Below, one piece after another: positions 1 through 7,656 of a stretch of 22,389 nt of DNA. The notes under the pieces were generated by a model. That model ran no database searches and was not told where the DNA came from. It worked only from the letters and a program-made list of their open reading frames with translations. This DNA is from Chryseobacterium sp. (GTDB lineage Bacteria; Bacteroidota; Bacteroidia; Flavobacteriales; Weeksellaceae): positions 1 through 22,389 of the forward strand of contig QFQW01000059.1 in assembly GCA_003248755.1 (NCBI GenBank), given 5' to 3'. Each line of letters begins with the position of its first letter. The stretch's first letter is position 1. A program made the translations under genes and the position numbers.

Positions 1-51
1 CTAGGTATAATTTTACACACCCTGTTTCCGTTTTAAATAATTGTTAATTCG

Positions 52-78
52 TTGTAAAGCCTATTATTAGTACATTTA
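52..78 (+). promoter_or_regulatory. possible promoter of the large outer-membrane protein gene
   Basis: TACATTTA (71-78) differs from the Bacteroidetes -7 consensus TAnnTTTG only at the last base. A TTG lies at 52-54, 16 bases upstream, which is slightly short for a -33 element. It would start transcription about 10-15 bases before the GTG at 97. Weak evidence; nothing else was recognised in bases 1-96. Confidence 0.3.
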
Positions 79-96
79 CACTTCACAAGAAAAAGG

Positions 97-3000
97 GTGC
101 CGAAGATAAATAAAATTTTCCTAATAATCTATATTTTTTTTGCAATAATCAAGATTAATGCACAGATTTTCAGCTGGAAGAACCCAAATATTCCACAAGA
201 TTCCCTAAAAAAAGACAGCATTCTTATTTCCAAAATCAATCAGGATTTTTTCACCAAAGACACGCTTGACTTCATCAAAAAGCAGAACCGGGTAATCTAT
301 GACGAAGAGGTTCTGGTAAAAAATGACAGAAAGAGAATCTTAGGAGAACTTAATTCCAAAGGTTCTATTATTAGAGGAATTACTTTTGGAAATAATCAAG
401 GTTCCTCAGTTCAGAGTTCTATGGATATGCAGATTTCCGGTAAATTGAGTCCTGATGTTTCCATTTTAGCTTCCATTTCAGATCATAATCTTCCGGTTCA
501 GGCGGACGGTTACACACAGACTTTGCAAGAATTTGATAAAATCTATCTCCAGCTTAATATCAAAAACCACAGTATTATAAGAGCCGGACATCTCGATCTG
601 AATGATGAAACGACTTATTTCGGACGTTATCAAAGACGGAGTATGGGATTACAATTCCTTACCAATTGGGAAAAGAACGGCAACAAAACTTCAGTAGATG
701 TTTCAGGCGGTGTTGCACGAAGCGAGTTCTTCAGAATGCGTTTTCAAGGTATTGAAGGAAATCAGGGTCCTTATCGATTAACAGGAAAAAACGGTGAATT
801 GTTCATCACAATTATTTCCGGCTCCGAGCAGGTTTATATCGACGGAATATTGATGAAACGTGGTGAAAATCAGGATTACACTATTAATTATAATACAGGA
901 GAAATTACGTTCACGAGTTTCCGACCCATTTATTCTCAAAATTTCATCAACGTATCTTATAATTATACCAACAGAAATTACACAAGATTTCTCATCACCG
1001 GAAGTATCAAACATCAGCGTGAAAAGCTGAAAGCCGGATTCAGCTGGTTTATGGAGAATGATAATAAGAATGCGCCATTATCTCTTAATTTGAGTGATGA
1101 AGACAAAGAAACATTGGTTAATGCCGGCAACAATTCAGATTCGATGTATTCTCCGTCCGGCGTAGAAACAGCTTATGACGTTAATAAAATTCTTTATAAA
1201 AAAGTATTTACTACGAATTCCTTCTATTACGAATTTTCCACCGACCAAACCCAAGTCCTTTATCAGGTATCTTTCACTTATTTTGGGAGTGGAGAAGGTG
1301 ATTATCAACTACAACAATCGACAAATAATGGTCGTGTTTTCCAATATGTAGGAGCTGGTTTAGGGGATTATATGGCAGTCAGAAAATTACCTGCTCCGGA
1401 AAAATCTCAGGTGTATTCCGCAAATGTTGAATATGCACTTAATGATGGTGTTATTGGGACTGATGTTTCGATGAGTAATTACGACCTCAATCTCTTTTCA
1501 TCAAAAGACAACAAACAGAATATTGGTTATGCAGCAAGAATATACGCTAATAAAACTTTTAAGAAAAATACCTGGACGGGAACTCCAATGGTAGAATATC
1601 AAGTTATTCAGAAGAATTTCCATATTCTTGATAGAATTAATAATGTTGATTTCTGGAGAGATTTCAACTTGACTAATGAATTCAGTCAGATTACTCAGAA
1701 CAGATTTATTTTTTCATTTTTGAATGACTTTAATAAAAAGTCTTCTGTCAATTATAAAATCAATTACCTAGAAGAGACCGACACTTACAAAGGAATAAAA
1801 AATGATTTGGATGCTACTTGGAGAATCGGAAAATTCACGAATCTTGGTGCAATTTCATATTTAGATACCAAATCAACCGACCTTAATACTACTTTTATTC
1901 GTGGAGCGGTTTCTACCGAGTTAGCCGGCAAAAAAGGAAGCTGGATGTTAGGTGGCTCTATGGAACATAACGAGAAAAAATATAATGCGACCCAAACTCT
2001 TGATTTGACAAGTTTTAGCTGGAAAGAGATTTTCATTCAGAAAAAGATTGCGGACTCTGCCAGAACAAAATTATTAGCGAAGGTATATTTCCGAGGAAAC
2101 GATTCGGTTCTTGATAATCGTCTTCAAAAAATGAACAACATCCTCGGGATTCAGGCGGAAAGTCAAATTATTAAAACAGAGAAAACTCAATTATCAACAC
2201 TGATTCATTACAGAAAGTTCTTTTATGATAATCAGACTTTAGCCAATAATCAGAATCAGGATTTTGTTGTTGGAAACATATTGTACAATCAGCAATTATT
2301 CAAAAACGGAATGCGCCTTCAACTTTTCTATGAATTGGGAAATGGCCAGGAAGCACAACGTGAATTTCAGTACATCAAAGTGACCGATGGACAAGGTATT
2401 TACAAATGGACAGATTACAATAATGACGGCGTACAACAATTAGACGAATTCGAAGTAGCGGAATATGCAGATTTGGCACAATATATCAGAGTTTATACCA
2501 ATAGTGTGAATTATCTGGCTTCAAACAAAAACAAATTGCAAGTTGCCTTATTCGTAAATCCATCAGTAATTATCAGTTCAAAAAATGAATTTCTCAAAAG
2601 ATGGAACTTCAATCTTTCTTTACTCTCGCAAAATTCTTATATGAAAGGCAGCAAAGTTTTGGTCTGGAATCCTTTCGAAAAACAAGCTGACCAATTGCTC
2701 AGAACTCAGAATATTTTGGCTTCAGCTTTATTTAATTCTAATGATAAATCAGGTTGGAATGGTAGTTATCGATACACAGACAATGATAATCTTGTAAATG
2801 CAAATTACAGTAATGAAGCACACGGACAGAAATCCCATTTTGTGAACATTGGTTACTCTTTCTCAAAAACTTTCCGTGCAGATTGGGAAAATACGTTGCA
2901 GAATGTAACCAACAGTTCACAAGTTTACAACACGCGAAATTATCTTCTTCAAAATTGGGAAACCAAACCAAAAGCAACTTATAAACTCACCGAAACTTTG

Positions 3001-3339
3001 CAAACCGAATTATTCGGAGCACTTCGCCAAAAGAAAAGAACCGACGGCGAGGAACTTTTGAAAACCTACGAAATCTCCGGAACGCTACAATGGGAAAAAT
3101 CAAAAACGTCAATCAGAGCTAACTTTTCTTTTATCAATAATGATTTTACCGGCAACAGCTACAGCATTGTAGGAAATCAAATGCTAGAAGGCCTGAAAGC
3201 CGGAAAAAACCAAGTCTGGACTTTGTATATCCAGCAAGCAATCAATTCCTTCATTCAGCTCAATGTGAATTACGAAGGTCGAAATTCCGGGGACAGAACT
3301 ATTCATATCGGAAGTATGCAAATCCGGGCTAGTTTCTAA
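97..3339 (+). CDS. large outer-membrane beta-barrel-like protein, function unknown
   Basis: A 1080-residue protein that I do not recognise as a named family. It starts at GTG, supported by an A/G-rich stretch just upstream (AAAAAGG) and by a signal peptide from the first residue (hydrophobic core, ending at NAQ near residue 23). The rest alternates polar and aromatic residues in beta-strand style and ends in ...RASF, a terminal Phe typical of outer-membrane barrels. Around residues 243-275 is a YIDG...DYTINYNTGEITF segment, which resembles the repeated domains of large Bacteroidetes surface proteins such as SprA; that is a resemblance only. Residues 773-784 (DYNNDGVQQLDE) match a canonical EF-hand-type calcium loop. 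No TonB box or plug domain is visible, so it is probably not a TonB-dependent receptor. It is convergent with the rhodanese gene and appears monocistronic. Outer-membrane location is inferred; its job is unknown. Confidence 0.8.
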   Translation: MPKINKIFLIIYIFFAIIKINAQIFSWKNPNIPQDSLKKDSILISKINQDFFTKDTLDFIKKQNRVIYDEEVLVKNDRKRILGELNSKGSIIRGITFGNNQGSSVQSSMDMQISGKLSPDVSILASISDHNLPVQADGYTQTLQEFDKIYLQLNIKNHSIIRAGHLDLNDETTYFGRYQRRSMGLQFLTNWEKNGNKTSVDVSGGVARSEFFRMRFQGIEGNQGPYRLTGKNGELFITIISGSEQVYIDGILMKRGENQDYTINYNTGEITFTSFRPIYSQNFINVSYNYTNRNYTRFLITGSIKHQREKLKAGFSWFMENDNKNAPLSLNLSDEDKETLVNAGNNSDSMYSPSGVETAYDVNKILYKKVFTTNSFYYEFSTDQTQVLYQVSFTYFGSGEGDYQLQQSTNNGRVFQYVGAGLGDYMAVRKLPAPEKSQVYSANVEYALNDGVIGTDVSMSNYDLNLFSSKDNKQNIGYAARIYANKTFKKNTWTGTPMVEYQVIQKNFHILDRINNVDFWRDFNLTNEFSQITQNRFIFSFLNDFNKKSSVNYKINYLEETDTYKGIKNDLDATWRIGKFTNLGAISYLDTKSTDLNTTFIRGAVSTELAGKKGSWMLGGSMEHNEKKYNATQTLDLTSFSWKEIFIQKKIADSARTKLLAKVYFRGNDSVLDNRLQKMNNILGIQAESQIIKTEKTQLSTLIHYRKFFYDNQTLANNQNQDFVVGNILYNQQLFKNGMRLQLFYELGNGQEAQREFQYIKVTDGQGIYKWTDYNNDGVQQLDEFEVAEYADLAQYIRVYTNSVNYLASNKNKLQVALFVNPSVIISSKNEFLKRWNFNLSLLSQNSYMKGSKVLVWNPFEKQADQLLRTQNILASALFNSNDKSGWNGSYRYTDNDNLVNANYSNEAHGQKSHFVNIGYSFSKTFRADWENTLQNVTNSSQVYNTRNYLLQNWETKPKATYKLTETLQTELFGALRQKKRTDGEELLKTYEISGTLQWEKSKTSIRANFSFINNDFTGNSYSIVGNQMLEGLKAGKNQVWTLYIQQAINSFIQLNVNYEGRNSGDRTIHIGSMQIRASF

Positions 3340-3445
3340 GTGGAGAGTTTTTTTGTGTTTGAGTGTTTGACATTTATTGTTCACAGTCTCTACTATTTTC
3401 AAGACCTAAAACTCCAAAACGCTCCCCACTCTCAAACCCTAAAAC
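3340..3445. repeat. imperfect palindromic spacer between convergent genes
   Basis: The 106-base gap between two converging genes has a G/T-rich left half with an 8-base tandem repeat (GTGTTTGA twice, about 3354-3369) and a C/A-rich right half with roughly 7-base units such as AAACCCT and AAAACCT. The halves are loosely complementary (GTTTGAG against CTCAAAC). It may act as a two-way transcription stop, but there is no clean hairpin plus T-tract. It resembles the heptamer palindromes of the nuo region but is less regular. Confidence 0.4.
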
Positions 3446-4267
3446 CTACAACTCATTCCGGCTCCACTCGCTCCAGCTTCCAACATATAGATTCGGGATA
3501 TCAAAACCGGCATAATCCAAAGCTAAAAGAGAATGACAAGCCGTTACACCACTTCCACAATGGAACGTGATTTTGCTATTATCATATTGATTAAACAATT
3601 CAGAATAGAGATTTTTAAGTGTTTCTGGAGATTTGAACAAACCATTTTCATCTAGATTATCAGAAAAAGGATAATTCTCAGCATTCGGGATATGACCGGC
3701 AACCAAATCAATCGGTTCCGTAATTCCTTCGTAACGTTGAGATTCACGAACATCTACAATCACAGCATCAGCATCTTGAGTGGCTTTTTTTACATCATCA
3801 ATCCAAACTTGGGGTAATTGCCAATCTGCGTAATCAGAGATATACTTAGTTGCCGGATAAGAATTTTCACCGGAACTTAAAGGGTAATTTTGATTTTCCG
3901 CAAATTGCAGACCGCCATTCAGAACCTGAACATTGTTGTGACCGACTGCTTTTAGCATCCACCAAAATCTTGCAGCTGCATTAGCTCCATTTTTATCATC
4001 GTAGATGACAACATGAAAATCTTTATCAATTCCTAATCTGCCTAGAGTTTTGATAAAATTTTCAAACTTCGGAAGCGGATGACGTCCTCCGTTCTTTGGG
4101 TCATCAATTTCTGCTAAATCGGAATTCAAATCAACATATACTGCATTCTTGAGATGCTTTTTCTGATAATCTGCTTTTGCATCTGATCCTGTTCTTACAT
4201 CAAAAATCTTGAGATTTGAATTATTTGATATTTCAAGAAGTTCATCAACTTCAATAATTGATCTCAT
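3446..4267 (-). CDS. two-domain rhodanese, thiosulfate/3-mercaptopyruvate sulfurtransferase
   Basis: A 273-residue tandem rhodanese protein that moves sulfane sulfur onto a catalytic cysteine. The N-terminal rhodanese domain (about 1-140) has no active-site cysteine and keeps DVR near residue 25 and the GGRHPLP segment. The C-terminal domain (about 155-273) carries the loop HCGSGVTAC with the nucleophile at Cys237. CGSGVT-type loops are characteristic of 3-mercaptopyruvate sulfurtransferases (SseA type) rather than thiosulfate rhodaneses, which usually have CRxGx[R/T]. Length is normal for the family. There is no signal peptide, so it is cytoplasmic. It starts at ATG and lies just past the terminator of the propeller genes, so it should have its own promoter; TATTTTTA at about 4283-4290 on the minus strand is a weak candidate. 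The substrate cannot be settled from sequence alone. Confidence 0.9.
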   Translation of the reverse strand: MRSIIEVDELLEISNNSNLKIFDVRTGSDAKADYQKKHLKNAVYVDLNSDLAEIDDPKNGGRHPLPKFENFIKTLGRLGIDKDFHVVIYDDKNGANAAARFWWMLKAVGHNNVQVLNGGLQFAENQNYPLSSGENSYPATKYISDYADWQLPQVWIDDVKKATQDADAVIVDVRESQRYEGITEPIDLVAGHIPNAENYPFSDNLDENGLFKSPETLKNLYSELFNQYDNSKITFHCGSGVTACHSLLALDYAGFDIPNLYVGSWSEWSRNEL

Positions 4268-4292
4268 AAGCTACTTTTAAAATAAAAATAAG

Positions 4293-4316
4293 AAAAACCT
4301 GCGACACTGTCGCAGG
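4293..4316 (-). terminator. rho-independent terminator after the propeller genes
   Basis: CCTGCGAC (4298-4305) and GTCGCAGG (4309-4316) form a perfect 8-bp GC-rich stem with a 3-base loop. On the minus strand it is followed directly by TTTTT and a longer T-rich run. It lies 34 bases past the last stop codon of the propeller gene and before the rhodanese start, separating the two transcription units. It is by far the most GC-rich intergenic element here. Confidence 0.93.
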
Positions 4317-4349
4317 ATGAAAATTAAGGATTATGAAGAAAATAAAACT

Positions 4350-5906
4350 TTATTTTCTTATCACTTTTTGAGTGTTGATAGAACCGTCATCATACTTTAT
4401 TTTAAGGATGTAACTTCCTACTGAAAGAGAAGAAATGTCAATAGGGTCTTTATCTGATATGAGAAGCTTTCTGCCTTCAATATCGTATAATTCTAAAGAT
4501 TGTAATTTTTTATCAGACTTTACAAATAGTTCTCCATAGGTGGGGTTAGGATAGATCAACGAATTTTTTGATTGGATATCTGTTGTCTGTAAATTTTCAG
4601 AAGTATATTTAAAAACATATACGGCCCCTGAATTGATCAAAGTATTAGTCTCGTTGGAATCCTCGTCTTCTCTTGGAGTGCCTGCTAATATATAATCACC
4701 AAATATTGCAAAAGTATATCCAAAATTGTCATTATTGGCTCTTGTACTTGCAACAATTTTTTTGCTTTGAGTCCAATATCCATCGTTGCCTATCTCGAAG
4801 ATGTAGGCAGAACCAGCATTTAAAACAGTATTGTTTCCATTAACGTCTTCATCTTCATGAATTGCACCGATAACAATTTTTTCTCCAGAAATGCCAACAC
4901 CATAACCAAACTGATCTCCGGCTGTAGCATCGGATTATGATAATCTTTGATATTGCGACCAAACATTATTATTTTTTTTGAATATATAGGCTGCACCCGG
5001 ATTATAAGATTGTTCATTATGAGCGCCCGCCACAATATAATCACCTGATATCGCAATACTATTTCCAAAAAACATATTAGAATCAGGATCAGCGGCATAA
5101 ATTATTTGTTTCTCTATCCAGCTTTCGTTCTGATTTTCAAAAATATATGCTGCTCCCGCATTTCCAAGTTCTTCACCTTCAATCACAACACTTTTATTTG
5201 GAGTTGATACGACCAAATAATTTCCATCAGTATCCAGATTATATCCAAACTGAATTCCGCCGGATAATGATAATCTGTCAGAATTGACTATTTTCTGCTG
5301 TTGCTGCCAAGTACCTGAATTTAATCCAAAAATATAAACTGCACCTGCACCATTGAGGGAATTAGCACCGGAAGCGTCTTTCTTTTCGTTGATAGCTCCT
5401 ATAAATATCTTGCTATTTTTGATTGATACCGAATTTCCGAAATAAGCTCCTCCGGCTCTTTCTGAAGCTACAAGCTTTTGTTTCTGAACCCAGCTCCCAT
5501 TGTCAAGTTGGAAAACATATACTGCTCCTGCATTTTGTAGAGGGTAAGCGGATCCTTCATTATAAGCTCCTACAACTATATAATCATTCTCTATAGAGAC
5601 GCTTTGTCCAAAATAAACTGACTCAGCTCTATCTGATGCAACTATTTTTTGTTTCTGAACCCAGTTACCATTTTCTAATTTGAAGACATAAGCTGCGCCC
5701 GCTTCGGATAAATAATTGCTTCCGCTTGCATCATAATTTTCTGATTTAGCCCCTATTACAGCATAATCGCCGCTAACAGAAACACTCACGCCAAAACTTG
5801 CAGCAAAAGCTCTATCAGATGCAGTCAACTTAATAATCTGATTCCAAGATTGTGCGTGTGTAAAAATGAAACTGATTATTAAGCAGAAAAATATAGTTCT
5901 TTTCAT
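4350..5906 (-). pseudogene. T9SS-secreted FG-GAP beta-propeller protein, interrupted by an in-frame TAA
   Basis: Read through, this encodes about 518 residues: a signal peptide (MKRTIFFCLIISFIF..HAQ), seven FG-GAP-like repeats (pattern FGxSVSIxGDYIVVGAxNE...GAVYVF) and a type A T9SS sorting tail (YPNP start, GSYILKI, basic end KVIRK). A TAA at 4935-4937 stops translation after 323 residues, between repeats 5 and 6. The downstream 194 codons are open in the same frame, so this is a substitution and not a frameshift. The product as written lacks two blades and the secretion tail, so it should be neither a closed propeller nor exported by T9SS. An internal ATG at 4640 could give only the tail. 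It is a paralogue of the intact neighbour 10 bases upstream and probably co-transcribed with it. FG-GAP propellers are usually extracellular adhesion or binding modules; the ligand is unknown. A sequencing error remains possible. Confidence 0.85.
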
Positions 5907-5916
5907 GAGATTGGTT

Positions 5917-7368
5917 TTATTGTTTAATTATTTTTTTAGTATCTGTTTGCTGATTATCATAAGTAATTTTTAGGATATAATTCCCAGAATTTAAACCGGA
6001 CAGATCAAGTGGCTGTTTATTTGCTTCCATAAGCAATCTTCCCTCTGCATTATAGATTTGAAGAGACTGAATATTTTTATTATTTTGAATATGGATAAAA
6101 TCTTTGGTAGGATTAGGATAAATTACTCCACTTTTTGATTTTATATCGTTTGTAGCTAACAATGCTGCATTTTCAAATACATAAACATTTCCTGTATTGC
6201 CTTCGGGAACAGCACCTCCCGCTAGAATTTTTCCATCCGCACTTATGGATACAGAAACTCCAAAATAAACATAACTATCTTGTAATCCGGAAATATCTCC
6301 ACCTACCTGATTCCAAATGTTTTGGGAAGAATTGTATTCATAAACCTTTGCAATTCCTTGCCAATCATTAGCTCCATAGGCCCCTATTGCCAAATATTTT
6401 GCATCTGGCGTCAAACTGATACTGTAACCATAATATTCTCCGACAGTGCTACCTTCAAATGTTTGCCCGAATTGCTCCCATGTACTTTGCGCCTCATTAT
6501 ATTTATAAGTATAAACATGACCTTTGTCTGTATAATTTCCTCCAGATCCAGTGGTGTTGACATTTGGAGCACTTATGGCAACTATATTACCGTCCTCGCT
6601 GATACTTACAGACTGTCCGAATTCTCCTCCTAGAAATGATCCTTGAATAGCATTACCTTTTAAAACCCAGTTATTGTTTTCTAACTTATAAACTTTTGCA
6701 TAACCTGTCAATGTATTACCAGAATATGGCTGCTTTGCTCCAATTACAATGGTATTGCCGTCACATGTGAGTTTAATATCAGACAACCCAAAATAATTTT
6801 CAAATGGACTATTGTCATTAATAGTTTCTCCTACTTGGTTCCAACTGTTATTGACATATTTATATACTCTAATACTATCACCACGATTATTTGTTGCTAT
6901 AGTTGAGCCATCGGAAGAAAGACTAAGTACGTTCCCTAATCCCGCTGTTCCTTTAATAGTTTGCCCCAACTGTTCCCAGTTGGAAGAAGTATCATTATAT
7001 TTGAATGCCCGGACTTTTCCTCCCGATTTCCAAGGATCTCCAACAGCTATAATATTTCCAGAAGTATTAATATCAACTGTTTTTCCAGATCCAGCTCCCT
7101 GTTCAAGTCCAATTATTTTTTGTCCTTTTTGTTGCCACACTCCGTTTATACTTTGGAAAACTTTTGTGTAACCTGTTGTCGAATTATTGTATGGGGCCCC
7201 TACTATTAATGCATCTCCTGTTGCATTAATTTTATTTATAAAGCCAAATGCTTCTTCGGATTGTTCCCCATTGAGAACCTGAATAGTACTCCATCCATCA
7301 CCTCCATATTGAGAATATACAAATAACGGAATAAGAATGAGTAAATAAATTGTAATAATCTTTTTCAT
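5917..7368 (-). CDS. T9SS-secreted seven-repeat FG-GAP beta-propeller protein
   Basis: An intact paralogue of the broken gene downstream. I chose the ATG at 7368 (483 residues) because it begins a clean signal peptide (MKKIITIYLLILIPLFVYSQ). The reading frame stays open back to an ATG at 7482, but that would bury the signal under 38 polar residues. Seven repeats follow, each with an FG/YG turn, a SxSxDGxxxAIGA strand pair and a KVYxY/VYVFE strand. The spacing suits a seven-bladed propeller. From about residue 416 comes a T9SS type A sorting domain (YPNP, GNYILKITY, basic end KKIIKQ). The protein should be secreted and surface-attached or released. The specific role is unknown. It is first in a two-gene operon with a good promoter at 7509-7516 and ATACC repeats upstream. 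Confidence 0.88.
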   Translation of the reverse strand: MKKIITIYLLILIPLFVYSQYGGDGWSTIQVLNGEQSEEAFGFINKINATGDALIVGAPYNNSTTGYTKVFQSINGVWQQKGQKIIGLEQGAGSGKTVDINTSGNIIAVGDPWKSGGKVRAFKYNDTSSNWEQLGQTIKGTAGLGNVLSLSSDGSTIATNNRGDSIRVYKYVNNSWNQVGETINDNSPFENYFGLSDIKLTCDGNTIVIGAKQPYSGNTLTGYAKVYKLENNNWVLKGNAIQGSFLGGEFGQSVSISEDGNIVAISAPNVNTTGSGGNYTDKGHVYTYKYNEAQSTWEQFGQTFEGSTVGEYYGYSISLTPDAKYLAIGAYGANDWQGIAKVYEYNSSQNIWNQVGGDISGLQDSYVYFGVSVSISADGKILAGGAVPEGNTGNVYVFENAALLATNDIKSKSGVIYPNPTKDFIHIQNNKNIQSLQIYNAEGRLLMEANKQPLDLSGLNSGNYILKITYDNQQTDTKKIIKQ

Positions 7369-7508
7369 AATTCGGTATTTTTTTTTTTGAATGAAAACCT
7401 GATTATTAGATTTGGGCATATTTTCATCATTTAGATAATGGCAAATAATACCAGATTGCATGGAAAAGTAAATGTTTTTCATAATGTAATTTTTTTTGAT
7501 TACTGATG

Positions 7509-7516
7509 CAAAACTA
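7509..7516 (-). promoter_or_regulatory. -7 promoter element of the propeller operon
   Basis: On the minus strand this reads TAGTTTTG, a perfect match to the Bacteroidetes TAnnTTTG element. No clear -33 TTG is found 17-23 bases upstream, which fits a promoter that needs an activator. The predicted start near 7502 leaves a leader of about 135 bases before the ATG at 7368. Confidence 0.6.
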
Positions 7517-7547
7517 TCATTATGAAAGGCTTAATCATAAAAAACAC

Positions 7548-7597
7548 ATACCCAATGCATACCTAAACAATAGGAAAATAGGGTATACCAATACCCC
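7548..7597. promoter_or_regulatory. clustered ATACC repeats, candidate operator
   Basis: Four copies of ATACC (7548, 7559, 7585, 7591) and one inverted GGTAT (7582-7586) lie within 50 bases. The first two are 11 bases apart, one helical turn. GGGTAT-ACCA-ATACCC (7581-7596) is a perfect 6-bp inverted repeat. The cluster starts about 30 bases upstream of the -7 element on the minus strand, where an activator would bind. The nearest candidate binder is the LuxR-type protein encoded just upstream. No binding data exist; this is inference from position and repetition. Confidence 0.5.
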
Positions 7598-7656
7598 TTC
7601 TTCGTTTATGAAAAAGCTTATTAGAAATAAATATGAAATTGGAAAGATTAGATCAA

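Noticed and set aside
97..3339. TonB-dependent receptor
   Set aside because: No plug domain or TonB box is visible, and the motifs resemble other large Bacteroidetes surface proteins more.
3340..3570. Small plus-strand gene after the large outer-membrane protein
   Set aside because: Low-complexity translation that overlaps the rhodanese gene antisense, with no recognisable domain.
4350..4640. Separate small T9SS-tail protein gene starting at the internal ATG
   Set aside because: It has no signal peptide and is in frame with the upstream propeller ORF, with blades 6 and 7 encoded between; it is the remnant of one gene.
4820..5098. Small minus-strand gene overlapping the propeller break
   Set aside because: It is an out-of-frame shadow; the correct frame around it continues the propeller repeats.
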